From the NCBI RefSeq assembly GCF_008040165.1, contig NZ_VRUR01000001.1:442458-506457 (forward strand): 64,000 bases of DNA, written 5' to 3'. A program made the translations under genes and the position numbers. Shown piece after piece: positions 44,415 to 54,101 of this stretch. This DNA is from Flagellimonas hymeniacidonis (GTDB taxonomy: Bacteria > Bacteroidota > Bacteroidia > Flavobacteriales > Flavobacteriaceae). The notes below the pieces were generated by a model. It ran no database searches, was not told the DNA's origin, and saw only the letters and a program-made list of their open reading frames with translations. The first letter of the stretch is position 1. Each line of letters starts with the position of its first letter.

Positions 44415-44645
44415 CTATTCTTTTCTTAGAGACAAATATTTTGTTCTTACTTGTTTTTCAAATTCCAGTTTATCCTCTTCGGATGCGCTAAAGTTATCAG
44501 GCCAATCAAACATTTCATATAGCTCTTGTGAGTCCACAATTTTTGCTAATTTTCTAATCATTTCATCGCATTCCGCAGTATAGACATCAAATCCATGTGT
44601 CAATATATCAGATAATGGATGATCACAAGGTCCTCCAGCGGCCAT
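44415..44645 (-). CDS. Small protein in the sucAB operon
   Basis: The 76-residue protein (starting MAAGGPCDHPLSDILTHGFDVY) is acidic and helical, with two cysteines (GPCDHP and AECDEM) and no membrane segment. Its start is 15 bases after the sucB stop, so it is very likely cotranscribed with sucA-sucB. I do not recognise a family. A role as an accessory or regulator of 2-oxoglutarate dehydrogenase is only a guess from position. Confidence 0.7.
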   Translation of the reverse strand: MAAGGPCDHPLSDILTHGFDVYTAECDEMIRKLAKIVDSQELYEMFDWPDNFSASEEDKLEFEKQVRTKYLSLRKE

Positions 44646-44659
44646 GTATTATAATTTGA

Positions 44660-45877
44660 TTATAGTTCCAACGCTTTTTTCACATTGCCTTCCATCAACA
44701 ATTTCTCTGGACTTTCCAAGGCTTCTTTTACTGCAACCAAGAACCCTACGGATTCTTTGCCATCAATGATTCTGTGATCGTAAGAAAGTGCTACATACAT
44801 GATAGGTGCAATGACCACTTGCCCATCCTTAGCAATTGGGCGTTCCACAATATTGTGCATTCCTAAAATAGCACTTTGTGGTGGGTTTATGATAGGTGTG
44901 GACAACATGGAGCCAAAAACACCTCCGTTGGTGATGGTAAACGTACCACCAGTCATTTCATCTACAGTAATCTCCCCTTCTCTAGCTCTAATCGCTAAAC
45001 GTTTCACCTCAGCTTCAACGCCTCTAAAAGTTAAGTTCTCCGCGTTTCGGATAACAGGTACCATAAGCCCTTTTGGGCCTGAAACCGCTATACTGATATC
45101 ACAAAAATCATAGGATAGCATTTCTTTACCATCTATCATAGAATTTACCGCAGGATATAGTTCCAAGGCGCGAACTACCGCTTTTGTAAAGAAGGACATA
45201 AAGCCTAAGCTTACGCCATGTTTTTCCTTAAATGTCTCTTTATATTCTTTACGCAATGCAAAGATGGGCGACATATCAACTTCGTTGAAGGTGGTTAGCA
45301 TGGCGGTCTCATTCTTGGCAGCAACCAATCGTTCAGCAACTTTTCTTCTTAGCATGGAAAGTTTAGAACGGGATTCTCCTCTACTTCCTCCCGTTGGCGA
45401 CCCCATAGATGGAACTGCTTTTACCGCATCTTCCTTGGTAATACGGCCATCTCTTCCTGAGCCGGAAACTACGGCTGAATCAATTCCTTTTTCATCTAGA
45501 ATTTTCTTTGCAGCTGGCGATGGAGTACCTGAAGCATACGTCTCCTTTTTAGCTTCAACTGGTTTTGATGCTTCAGCCTTTGCCGGCTCTTCCTTAGATT
45601 CTTCTTTAGCAACTGGTGCTACATCTCCTGCCGGTTTTGCCGCACTGGTATCTATCAAACAAACTACTTCACCTACCCCCACTGCATCTCCTTCTTCTGC
45701 TTTAAGGGTAATTATTCCGCTTTCCTCCGCTGGAAGTTCCAAGGTTGCTTTATCTGAATCCACCTCGGCTATTGCCTGATCTTTTTCTACATAGTCTCCA
45801 TCTTGCACCAACCATTCTGCAATTTCTACTTCTGTAATGGATTCCCCTGGCGAGGGAACTTTCATTTCTAAAACCAT
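44660..45877 (-). CDS. sucB: Dihydrolipoyllysine-residue succinyltransferase (E2 of 2-oxoglutarate dehydrogenase)
   Basis: The 405-residue enzyme has a single lipoyl domain with the acceptor lysine in DSDKATLEL (near residue 44), a Pro/Ala/Lys-rich linker (about 80-110), a peripheral-subunit-binding domain ([37 protein letters not shown], about 115-150) and the catalytic acyltransferase core ending with [16 protein letters not shown] near residue 375. It transfers the succinyl group to CoA in the TCA cycle. It follows sucA by 27 bases, and no gene for E3 is here. Confidence 0.97.
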   Translation of the reverse strand: MVLEMKVPSPGESITEVEIAEWLVQDGDYVEKDQAIAEVDSDKATLELPAEESGIITLKAEEGDAVGVGEVVCLIDTSAAKPAGDVAPVAKEESKEEPAKAEASKPVEAKKETYASGTPSPAAKKILDEKGIDSAVVSGSGRDGRITKEDAVKAVPSMGSPTGGSRGESRSKLSMLRRKVAERLVAAKNETAMLTTFNEVDMSPIFALRKEYKETFKEKHGVSLGFMSFFTKAVVRALELYPAVNSMIDGKEMLSYDFCDISIAVSGPKGLMVPVIRNAENLTFRGVEAEVKRLAIRAREGEITVDEMTGGTFTITNGGVFGSMLSTPIINPPQSAILGMHNIVERPIAKDGQVVIAPIMYVALSYDHRIIDGKESVGFLVAVKEALESPEKLLMEGNVKKALEL

Positions 45878-45904
45878 CTTATTCTAGTTTTACGCTTTTG
45901 TAAA

Positions 45905-48700
45905 TTAACTTCTAACCATGTTGTCTTTGGTCTTATCAAAGACATATTCTATTACTTGGGCATGCCTTCTTTGCGAGCGAACTGCACTACCCGCAGCTGG
46001 AGCTCCGTAAAATCTTCTGGATGCCACCCTAAATTGTTTTGCTTCATCTAAATGCATCAACAGATGTCCCCAAGCTCCCATATTTCTTGGCTCTTCTTGG
46101 GCCCAAACCACATCATCTGCATTTTTATATTTTTTGATGATGCTTCGAATCTCTTTTGCTGGTAGTGGAAATAATTGTTCCAATCTAACCAAAGCCACAT
46201 CATCTCTTTTCAACTCTTCTTTTTTACTCAATAAATCATAGTAGAACTTCCCTGTACAGAAGACCAATGTTTTTGTTTTGGCAGCTGTAGCCTTATCATC
46301 GTCAATAAGTTCCTGGAAACTTCCGTTTGCCATTTCTTCTTTGGTCGATAGCACTTTTGGATGCCTCAATAAACTCTTTGGCGTAAAAACAATAAGCGGT
46401 TTTCTAAAACCGGCTTTCATTTGTCTCCGTAATAAGTGAAACATGTTCGCTGGTGTGGTTACATCTGCCACATACATATTGTCTTTTGCACATAATTGCA
46501 GATATCTTTCCATTCTTGCTGATGAATGTTCCGCTCCTTGCCCTTCATACCCGTGCGGCAATAAAAGTACCAATCCATTTTGCAATTTCCACTTGTCTTC
46601 TGCGGAAGAAAGGTACTGATCTATCACTATTTGGGCACCATTGCTGAAGTCCCCAAATTGTGCTTCCCAAATGGTCAATGTTTTTGGACTTGCCATAGCA
46701 TATCCATAATCAAATCCCATAACGGCATATTCTGAAAGCAGGGAATTGTAGATATGGAATTTTCCATTTTGATTTTTCCCTAGCCTATTCAACAACACCA
46801 CCTCTTCTTCATGCATTTCAGTTTTAATGACTGCATGACGATGCGAAAAAGTTCCCCGCTCCACATCTTGCCCTGTCATACGAACATCATAACCTTCCTC
46901 AATCAAAGAACCGTAAGCCAATAGTTCTCCCATGGCCCAATCCAACTGATTGTCCTCAAAATACATTTTATTCCTGGCTTGAACTAGGCGTTCTAACTTT
47001 CTTAAAAATTTCTTTCCTTCTGGAAGGACAGTTATATTCTCTGCAATTTGATCCAACTTCTTGAGTTCATATGATGTATCAATTGAACCCAACATGGCAT
47101 CTTCTGCCTTTTGACTAAATCCTTCCCATTCATCTTGCATGAAAGGTGTGATTCTTGTTTTTTCAACCTTACGTGAATCCAGCAAGTCCTCTTCTAGACT
47201 TTTCTTATATTCTACCTCAAGATTCTTAACATAGTCTTTATCAATAACGCCTTCAGCAATCAACTTTTCTGCATAGATATCTCTTGGATTGGGATGCTTG
47301 GATATGGATTTATATAATAAGGGCTGGGTAAACTTGGGTTCATCACCTTCGTTGTGCCCGTATTTTCGGTAGCCTAACAAATCTAAAAAAACATCTCTCT
47401 TGTAGCGCATTCTATACTCCAAAGCAAATGTTGCTGCATGCACCACTGCTTCTGCATCATCTGCATTCACGTGTAACACTGGAGATAGGGTCACTTTCCC
47501 AACATCTGTGCAGTATGTGGAAGACCTGGCATCTAAATAATTGGTGGTAAAACCAATTTGGTTGTTCACCACAATATGGATGGTGCCTCCTGTGTGGTAT
47601 CCATCCAATCGAGCCATTTGTATAATTTCATATACAATACCTTGCCCAGCAAAAGCCGCGTCTCCATGTACCAAAATTGGAAGTACCTCAGAAACATTTT
47701 CTTGGTGGTCCCGATCTTGCTTTGCTCTGGTTATTCCTTCAACAATTGAATTGACAGTTTCTAGATGGGAGGGATTTGGGGCAATGTTCATGTTGACCAC
47801 TTTTCCTGAATCTGTTTCTCTTCTAGAAGTCCATCCTAGATGATATTTTACATCTCCATCAAAGATGGTTTCCTCATAATCCTTGCCATCAAACTCGCTA
47901 AAAATATCTTTTGGTGATTTACCAAAAACATTGGTCAAAACACTTAAACGCCCTCGGTGGGCCATACCCATTACAAACTGTTTTACACCAGCATCGGCTG
48001 CTTTTTCAATAATAGCATCCAAGGCAGGAATTAACGACTCCCCTCCTTCTAAAGAAAATCGTTTTTGACCAACATATTTAGTATGCAAAAAGCTTTCAAA
48101 CGAAACTGCTTCATTGAGTTTTCTAAGTATGTTTTTCTTTTCATCAGCAGAAAAAATAGGTCGATTGTCATTTACGTTAAGCCAATCCTGAATCCATTGA
48201 ATCCGCTCTGGTGTTCGAATATACATGTATTCCACACCTATGGCATCACAATAAATACGCTCTAAATGGGCTACAATATTTTTAAGGGAACTTGATCCAA
48301 TACCAATAATTTTACCGGCATCGAAAACAGCATCCATGTCCTCTTCTGATAATCCAAAATTGGATATGTCCAGGGATGGTTCGTACTTTCTTCTTTCTCT
48401 TACCGGATTGGTTTGTGTAAATAAATGTCCACGAGAGCGGTATCCATCAATCAAACGAATGACCTGAAATTCTTTTTGTAAGGATTGGGGAATTTCAACT
48501 GCTTGACCGTTGGCCATTGTTACCGACCCATTTTCGGAAGCAAAATCCAGCTCGTCCAACGAGCTTTCCAATCCAAAATCAAATCCTTGAAAGAAAGCCC
48601 TCCAACTGGGTTCAAGACTATCTGGGCTTGTTAGATATTTATCATACTGCTCCGCAAAAAATGAAGTATGCGCAGCATTTAAAAAAGAATATTTATCCAT
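45905..48700 (-). CDS. sucA: 2-oxoglutarate dehydrogenase E1 component
   Basis: The 931-residue thiamine-diphosphate enzyme starts with the conserved N-terminal segment (YSFLNAAHTSFFAEQYDKYL) that binds E2 and continues with AHRGRLSVLTNVFGKSPKDIF, the ThDP motif region (VHGDAAFAGQGIVYEIIQM) and GHNEGDEPKFTQPL. The C-terminal transketolase-like domains are complete. It is first of sucA-sucB-small protein on the minus strand; a -7-like box TATTTTTG (48746-48739) lies upstream, with TTG 24 bases away, slightly beyond the usual range. Confidence 0.98.
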   Translation of the reverse strand: MDKYSFLNAAHTSFFAEQYDKYLTSPDSLEPSWRAFFQGFDFGLESSLDELDFASENGSVTMANGQAVEIPQSLQKEFQVIRLIDGYRSRGHLFTQTNPVRERRKYEPSLDISNFGLSEEDMDAVFDAGKIIGIGSSSLKNIVAHLERIYCDAIGVEYMYIRTPERIQWIQDWLNVNDNRPIFSADEKKNILRKLNEAVSFESFLHTKYVGQKRFSLEGGESLIPALDAIIEKAADAGVKQFVMGMAHRGRLSVLTNVFGKSPKDIFSEFDGKDYEETIFDGDVKYHLGWTSRRETDSGKVVNMNIAPNPSHLETVNSIVEGITRAKQDRDHQENVSEVLPILVHGDAAFAGQGIVYEIIQMARLDGYHTGGTIHIVVNNQIGFTTNYLDARSSTYCTDVGKVTLSPVLHVNADDAEAVVHAATFALEYRMRYKRDVFLDLLGYRKYGHNEGDEPKFTQPLLYKSISKHPNPRDIYAEKLIAEGVIDKDYVKNLEVEYKKSLEEDLLDSRKVEKTRITPFMQDEWEGFSQKAEDAMLGSIDTSYELKKLDQIAENITVLPEGKKFLRKLERLVQARNKMYFEDNQLDWAMGELLAYGSLIEEGYDVRMTGQDVERGTFSHRHAVIKTEMHEEEVVLLNRLGKNQNGKFHIYNSLLSEYAVMGFDYGYAMASPKTLTIWEAQFGDFSNGAQIVIDQYLSSAEDKWKLQNGLVLLLPHGYEGQGAEHSSARMERYLQLCAKDNMYVADVTTPANMFHLLRRQMKAGFRKPLIVFTPKSLLRHPKVLSTKEEMANGSFQELIDDDKATAAKTKTLVFCTGKFYYDLLSKKEELKRDDVALVRLEQLFPLPAKEIRSIIKKYKNADDVVWAQEEPRNMGAWGHLLMHLDEAKQFRVASRRFYGAPAAGSAVRSQRRHAQVIEYVFDKTKDNMVRS

Positions 48701-48798
48701 AGACAGTTTGTAGCTAAAACCTATCTGAAAAATTTAACCAAAAATACAACAATTACCATAGGTAGGTTAACAAACCAACGCATATTTCACAAAATCAA

Positions 48799-49155
48799 TT
48801 AAGAGGCATATTTATTCTTAAACCAGACTTTTTGCCACTCTCTTTTTAAAAGTAAAAAACATACTTCTGCGGATACGTCCACCACATCCGTAGCCTGTAT
48901 TTCTTTTACAGCACTTTCTGGAATATCCACAACATACAGCAGATTTAGATACTCTTGAAACTTTTCTAGCATCAAAAAATAGATTTTTTCGTGTAGAATG
49001 CTCTTAAGTTTATCTGGCTCTATATCCATGTTGAACTTTAATCCAGCATTAGCCAGTTCAAAATCTTTTTTTATTTGCAAAAGCAATTTTTCATACAGTA
49101 ACTCTTTTTGAGCCACCTCCAATATTTCCTGACTGTTATTGAAATTGGATAGCAT
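48799..49155 (-). CDS. Small helical protein of unknown function
   Basis: A 118-residue, mostly helical protein (LYEKLLLQIKKDFELANAG...). It has no signal peptide, membrane segment or recognised motif. Two regions hold alternating hydrophobic residues suggestive of a small four-helix protein. It sits between the amidohydrolase gene (33 bases upstream on the same strand) and sucA with a 98-base gap. I do not assign a function. Confidence 0.72.
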   Translation of the reverse strand: MLSNFNNSQEILEVAQKELLYEKLLLQIKKDFELANAGLKFNMDIEPDKLKSILHEKIYFLMLEKFQEYLNLLYVVDIPESAVKEIQATDVVDVSAEVCFLLLKREWQKVWFKNKYAS

Positions 49156-49187
49156 ACTGTATTTACGTTCTATTTTGATATAAAGGC

Positions 49188-50465
49188 TTACTCAGATTTA
49201 AATATTTGTCCTTCCTTCATTACGAAAACCACATTTTTTAAGGTCTCTACATTATCCTTGGGGTTTTCGTCCACTGCTACAATATCTGCCAAAAAACCTT
49301 CTTTTAGCTGCCCCAGATTATCGCCCATTCCCAAAAGCGTAGCGTTTGTGATGGTAGCTGATTTTAGAGCTGCCATAATAGGCATTCCTGCTTCCACCAT
49401 ATAGCTGAATTCCCTTGCGTTTTCACCATGTGGAAAAACACCTGCATCGGTGCCAAAAGCAATTGGCACTCCTTTTTTGTACGCTCTCTGGAACATCCCT
49501 TGTATTTTTGGTCCAATATCACTTGCCTTTTTGGCAACTACCGCTGGGAAATACCCAGGAATTTTAGCCTTTTCCGTTACTTGTTTCCCTGCGGTTATTG
49601 TCGGCACCAAGAACGAATTGTATTGAATCATTAAATCCATGGTTTCTTCACTCATCAATGTTCCATGCTCTATGGTTTTGATTCCTCCTTTTACAGCGCG
49701 TTGCATGCCCTCGTCACCATGAGCATGGGCGGCAGTAAGCATATTGTAATCCTTGGCTGTTTCAGTAATTGCTTTTATTTCTTCCATAGTAAACTGAGGA
49801 TTTTGACCACTCTTGGCTACACTTAACACCCCACCAGTTGCTGTAATTTTGATGACATCAGCTCCATCTTTGTAACGTTGTCTCACCGCCTTTTTTCCAT
49901 CTTCGGGTGAATTGACCACCCCTTCTTTTGGGCCTGGATCACCCATTAGGGATTTTTTCATTCCGTTGGTTGGGTCTGCATGTCCGCCTGTAGTTCCAAT
50001 AGCTTTGCCAGCGGTGAAAATTCTAGGTCCAACGACGCTACCTCTGTTAATTGCTTTTCTAAGGGCAATATTTACCCCACTTCCTCCTAAATCGCGCACA
50101 GTGGTAAATCCGGCCATTAAAGTTTTTTTGGCATAAACGGTAGATTGAAGTGCAACATCAGCTTCATTATCTGTAAATCGTTGGATATAGGAACGTGGAC
50201 TTGATTGCCCTTCTATATGCACATGCAAGTCTATAAATCCTGGAAGTACCGTTTTGCTTTTTAAGTCAATTACTTTGTCTTCTGCACCACCTGTTTGATA
50301 TCCATTTTCAATGGATTTAATACTAGTGCCCGATACAATAATGGTCTTTTCGGAAAGAACTTTACCCGATTGCATATCAACTATTTTTCCACATTGAAGA
50401 TAGGTTTCTTGTGCAAAAAGCATTGAAGTGCATAATGAGATTGATACTAGGAGAATGTTTTTCAT
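49188..50465 (-). CDS. Secreted amidohydrolase (imidazolonepropionase-like)
   Basis: The 425-residue protein has a signal peptide (MKNILLVSISLCTSMLFAQ) and a metal-dependent amidohydrolase barrel: HVH of the first strand at residues 81-83 (GFIDLHVHIEG), LTAAHAHGDEG near 245, and FGTDAGVFPHG with the metal Asp. The group includes peptidase-like proteins (Xaa-Pro or aryldialkylphosphatase-like) that cleave dipeptides or lactones outside the cytoplasm. The start is the ATG at 50463-50465; a longer frame from 50522 lacks a signal peptide. Confidence 0.9.
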   Translation of the reverse strand: MKNILLVSISLCTSMLFAQETYLQCGKIVDMQSGKVLSEKTIIVSGTSIKSIENGYQTGGAEDKVIDLKSKTVLPGFIDLHVHIEGQSSPRSYIQRFTDNEADVALQSTVYAKKTLMAGFTTVRDLGGSGVNIALRKAINRGSVVGPRIFTAGKAIGTTGGHADPTNGMKKSLMGDPGPKEGVVNSPEDGKKAVRQRYKDGADVIKITATGGVLSVAKSGQNPQFTMEEIKAITETAKDYNMLTAAHAHGDEGMQRAVKGGIKTIEHGTLMSEETMDLMIQYNSFLVPTITAGKQVTEKAKIPGYFPAVVAKKASDIGPKIQGMFQRAYKKGVPIAFGTDAGVFPHGENAREFSYMVEAGMPIMAALKSATITNATLLGMGDNLGQLKEGFLADIVAVDENPKDNVETLKNVVFVMKEGQIFKSE

Positions 50466-50529
50466 AATATTTGAGTTAGCTAATTTCTGTTTTAAAAGTA
50501 AGCATACATTCCATTTCTGCAATAAAAAA

Positions 50530-50548
50530 GCCCATCTAAAAGATGGGC
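50530..50548 (-). terminator. Terminator after galE
   Basis: GCCCATCT and AGATGGGC form an 8-bp stem with a 3-base loop, followed on the minus strand by TTTTTT (50529-50524). It lies 23 bases after the galE stop codon. Confidence 0.9.
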
Positions 50549-50570
50549 GTATACATATGGTTTGGAATAC

Positions 50571-51587
50571 CTAACTTCTAATCTTTTGCTCCCAATCCCA
50601 AGCAGACTTCATGGAATCATCTAAGGTTGATTCTGCTTTCCAACCAAGCACTTGGTTTGCTTTTTTTGTATCGGCATATGCCTGAATAACATCCCCGGGT
50701 CTTCTATCCACTATTTTATAATTCAATTTCTCTCCTGATACGCGTTCAAAACTATGAATCACCTCTAACACAGAACTACCTTTTCCTGTCCCTAAATTGA
50801 ACACCTCATAATTGCTTTCATTTTTCCCATTTAGCAATCGTTGCAAGGCAACTACATGTGCTTTTGCCACATCAACCACATGAATGTAATCTCGGATACA
50901 AGTACCATCTTGGGTAGGGTAATCATCGCCAAAAACAGAAAGCTGTTCTCTCATTCCTACACCCGTTTGTGTAATAAAAGGAACCAAATTTTGTGGCACT
51001 CCTATTGGCAATTCCCCTATCTCAACCGTTGGATGGGCCCCAACTGGATTAAAATATCTAAGCGCTATTGCCGATAACCCTGGATTGACCTTGCTGGTAT
51101 CTTTAATAATTTCTTCCCCTACTTGTTTTGTATTTCCATATGGAGATTCGGCGGGCTTTACCGGAGCATCTTCTGTAATGGGCAACTTATCTGCCTGCCC
51201 ATACACTGTGCATGAAGAACTGAAAATAAAGTTCGCCTTGTGCATTTTAGTGAGCTCTTGAAGCATATATACCAAAACACCTAGGTTATTTTCATAATAC
51301 AATAATGGATTTTCAACACTTTCACCTACCGCTTTGGAAGCTGCAAAATGAATTACTCCATCAATATTGTTATGTTTTGTAAAGAATTTCTGAACATCTG
51401 ACTTGTTGCGGAGGTCCATTTTTTCAAAAATGGGTTTCTTTCCAGAAATTGCTTCAATCCCTACCAAAACATCTTCTGATGAGTTTGACAGGTTATCAAT
51501 AATTACAACCTCAAAACCTTCGTTTTGAAGCTCAACAACAGTATGGGAACCTATAAATCCCAATCCTCCGGTAACAAGTATTTTCAT
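50571..51587 (-). CDS. galE: UDP-glucose 4-epimerase
   Basis: The 338-residue short-chain dehydrogenase/epimerase has the NAD-binding motif TGGLGFIGSHTVVEL at the start and the catalytic YxxxK in SPYGNTKQVGEE near residue 150. The DRRPGDVIQAYADTKKA end binds the UDP-sugar. It interconverts UDP-glucose and UDP-galactose for surface polysaccharides. The DegT-type aminotransferase starts upstream on the same strand with only 2 bases between, so the two are one transcript. A terminator follows at 50530-50548. Confidence 0.97.
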   Translation of the reverse strand: MKILVTGGLGFIGSHTVVELQNEGFEVVIIDNLSNSSEDVLVGIEAISGKKPIFEKMDLRNKSDVQKFFTKHNNIDGVIHFAASKAVGESVENPLLYYENNLGVLVYMLQELTKMHKANFIFSSSCTVYGQADKLPITEDAPVKPAESPYGNTKQVGEEIIKDTSKVNPGLSAIALRYFNPVGAHPTVEIGELPIGVPQNLVPFITQTGVGMREQLSVFGDDYPTQDGTCIRDYIHVVDVAKAHVVALQRLLNGKNESNYEVFNLGTGKGSSVLEVIHSFERVSGEKLNYKIVDRRPGDVIQAYADTKKANQVLGWKAESTLDDSMKSAWDWEQKIRS

Positions 51588-51589
51588 GC

Positions 51590-52744
51590 TTATTTGTTTA
51601 CAAAGTCAATGACTAAGTTGGTTATAAATTGAATTTGCTCATCATCCAGTTCTGTATGCATTGGCAGTGAAATCACTTCTTTCACCAACTGATTGGTTAT
51701 CGGAAAATCAGCCTCATTGTACCGCTCATCCACGTAAGCTTTTTGATTGTGCAACGGAATTGGATAATACACTCCACAGGGAACGCCATTATCATTTAAA
51801 TGTTGTACCAATTCGTCTCTTTTTTCGTTCAAAATTCGAAGAGTATACTGATGGAAAACATGACAATCACAAGAATCGCATATTCCATCACAACCATTTA
51901 CCGTTTTGGGCACCATGATATGATCTTGCCCTTCAAATGCTTTAGAGTATTTTTTTGCTGCGGCTCTCCGTTTTTCATTATAGGTGTCCAAATTTGGAAG
52001 TTTTGCCATCAAAACAGCAGCTTGAATTGAATCTAAACGAGAATTCACCCCAATAACATCGTGATGGTATCTTTTGTACATACCATGATTTACCATTCCA
52101 CGAATAGTATGCGCCAAATCATCATCATTGGTGAAAATTGCACCACCATCCCCGTAACAGCCCAAGTTTTTAGATGGAAAAAAAGATGTTGATGCTACAT
52201 GTCCAATAGTTCCCGCTTTTTGCTTGGTTCCATTTTCAAAAGTGTAGGTAGCACCAATAGCTTGGGCATTGTCTTCAATTACATACAAATCATGTTCATT
52301 AGCCAATTTCATTATGGCATCCATATTGGCACATTGTCCAAACAAATGTACCGGGACTATGGCTTTCGTTTTTGGCGTTATTGCTTTCTCAATAGCCTTT
52401 ATGTCAATATTAAAAGTATCTGGTTCCACATCGACCAACACCGGAGTAAGGTTTAAAAGGGCAATTACCTCTACCGTTGCAGCAAACGTGAAGTCCGCCG
52501 TAATCACCTCATCACCAGGCTCCAAACCCAATCCCATCATGCAAATCTGCAAAGCATCAGTTCCATTCGCGCAGGGAATCACATGTCTAACCTGTAAGTA
52601 GTCTTCCAGCTCTTTTTGAAAAGCGTGTACTTGCGGCCCATTAATAAATGCCGAAGAATCCAATACCTCATTGATACCAGTATTTACTTCGCTTTTTATA
52701 CCTTCATATTGACCTTTAAGGTCAACCATCTGTATTTTCTTCAT
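51590..52744 (-). CDS. DegT/DnrJ/EryC1/StrS family sugar aminotransferase with a cysteine-rich loop
   Basis: The 384-residue PLP enzyme transfers an amino group to a nucleotide-linked keto-sugar for polysaccharide synthesis. The PLP lysine is in SFFPSKNLGCYGDGGAI (near residue 190), and HVIPCANGTDALQICM is the family hallmark. Near residues 283-294 it has CDGICDSCDCH, four cysteines in 10 residues plus a His, which most DegT enzymes lack; it could bind a metal or an Fe-S cluster. It is followed by galE with a 2-base gap. The substrate cannot be read from sequence. Confidence 0.93.
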   Translation of the reverse strand: MKKIQMVDLKGQYEGIKSEVNTGINEVLDSSAFINGPQVHAFQKELEDYLQVRHVIPCANGTDALQICMMGLGLEPGDEVITADFTFAATVEVIALLNLTPVLVDVEPDTFNIDIKAIEKAITPKTKAIVPVHLFGQCANMDAIMKLANEHDLYVIEDNAQAIGATYTFENGTKQKAGTIGHVASTSFFPSKNLGCYGDGGAIFTNDDDLAHTIRGMVNHGMYKRYHHDVIGVNSRLDSIQAAVLMAKLPNLDTYNEKRRAAAKKYSKAFEGQDHIMVPKTVNGCDGICDSCDCHVFHQYTLRILNEKRDELVQHLNDNGVPCGVYYPIPLHNQKAYVDERYNEADFPITNQLVKEVISLPMHTELDDEQIQFITNLVIDFVNK

Positions 52745-52823
52745 CCAAATAGTTTAAACCGTAAAATTAAGAAATTAAGATACCATATCGCCCTATTGAT
52801 TAAAGAATGTATTTTAGCGAAAT

Positions 52824-54068
52824 ATGGCACTCTTGCAAATATTCTATAACCTCTTTATTGCCCTTACTTGGAATGTTTTAAAAGTTGTAGCACTTTTTAG
52901 TCCCAAGATAAAATTGTTTGTTTCTGGAAGAAAAAACACATTTCAGCATTTAGGTACTGCTATTCAAAAAGAGGATAGATTCATCTGGATGCATGTTGCC
53001 TCATTAGGTGAATATGAGCAAGGCCTTCCCATTCTGGAAAAAATTAGAAATCAATATCCAAACCATAAAATAGCGCTCACTTTTTTCTCTCCATCTGGTT
53101 ATGAGGTAAAAAAAGATTCAGCATTGGCAGATGTGGTAATTTATTTACCCATGGATTTGCATTCCAATGCCAAACGTTTTATTGATTTACTTAATCCCGA
53201 GCTTGCTATTTTTGTGAAGTACGAAATATGGCCTAATTATCTGCGTCAACTTAAACAACGAAGCATTCCTACAATTTTAGTATCTGCCATCTTTTCAAAA
53301 AGGCAAATCTTTTTTAAATCGTATGGTGGTTTTATGCGCAAAAGCTTGACCACTTTCTCCCATTTTTTTGTGCAGGACAAGAATTCCCAACAGCTCTTAA
53401 ATGCTATCGATTTTCAGAATGTAACCATTAGTGGTGACACCCGTTTTGATCGTGTCTCAGAAATAGCCAAAAGGGACAATCATTTGGATTTCATGGAAAA
53501 CTTTAAGGGCAAAGAATTTTGTTTGGTCGCTGGAAGTACCTGGCCAGAGGATGAAGAAGTTCTTGTGGATTTCATAAACACTTCAGAAAAACCAATAAAA
53601 TATGTGATTGCCCCCCACACCATGAAATCTGCACATATTGAAAAAATTGAAAATAGCATTTCTAAAAAGGTGGTGCGTTTTTCACAAATAAGTAATGATA
53701 ACCTTTCACAATTTGATGTCATCATCATAGATACTATAGGCCTCCTGACCAAGATATACAGTTATGCAGATGTTGCCTACGTAGGTGGTGCATTTGCAAC
53801 CGGACTTCATAATACTTTGGAACCTGCTGTTTTTGGTATTCCAGTAATTATTGGTCCCGATTACAACAAGTTTAAGGAGGCGGAAGATTTGGTCAATAAT
53901 AAGGGAATTCATGTTATTACAGATGCATCTGCGTTTGCGAACTTAATGACCAATTTCTTTTTAGATATAGATTTTAGGCAAAAAACAGGGAGCATTAATT
54001 CCCAATACATAGTGCAAAACACAGGTGCAACATCTAAAGTTGTTTCATACATTAATTCGGTTATTTAA
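52824..54068 (+). CDS. waaA: 3-deoxy-D-manno-octulosonic acid (Kdo) transferase
   Basis: The 414-residue protein is WaaA (KdtA), a GT-B/GT30 enzyme that adds Kdo to lipid A. The N-terminal domain has a membrane-anchor helix at residues 5-25 and VASLGEYEQGLPILEKI, the acidic strand ELAIFVKYEIWPNYL, and the C-terminal sugar-nucleotide part ends with YVGGAFATGLHNTLEPAVFGIPVIIGPDYNKF. The first of these holds the conserved Glu of the active site. It is divergent from the aminotransferase gene with a 79-base gap and is followed by a sugar transporter 33 bases on. Confidence 0.95.
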   Translation: MALLQIFYNLFIALTWNVLKVVALFSPKIKLFVSGRKNTFQHLGTAIQKEDRFIWMHVASLGEYEQGLPILEKIRNQYPNHKIALTFFSPSGYEVKKDSALADVVIYLPMDLHSNAKRFIDLLNPELAIFVKYEIWPNYLRQLKQRSIPTILVSAIFSKRQIFFKSYGGFMRKSLTTFSHFFVQDKNSQQLLNAIDFQNVTISGDTRFDRVSEIAKRDNHLDFMENFKGKEFCLVAGSTWPEDEEVLVDFINTSEKPIKYVIAPHTMKSAHIEKIENSISKKVVRFSQISNDNLSQFDVIIIDTIGLLTKIYSYADVAYVGGAFATGLHNTLEPAVFGIPVIIGPDYNKFKEAEDLVNNKGIHVITDASAFANLMTNFFLDIDFRQKTGSINSQYIVQNTGATSKVVSYINSVI

Positions 54069-54101
54069 TTTTTTGCTAGTTTTAGAAAAATCAAACTGGC
54101 C

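Noticed and set aside
48739-48773. sucA promoter with TTG 24 bases from TATTTTTG
   Set aside because: The spacer is beyond the 17-23 range, so only the -7 box is mentioned and no promoter feature is listed.
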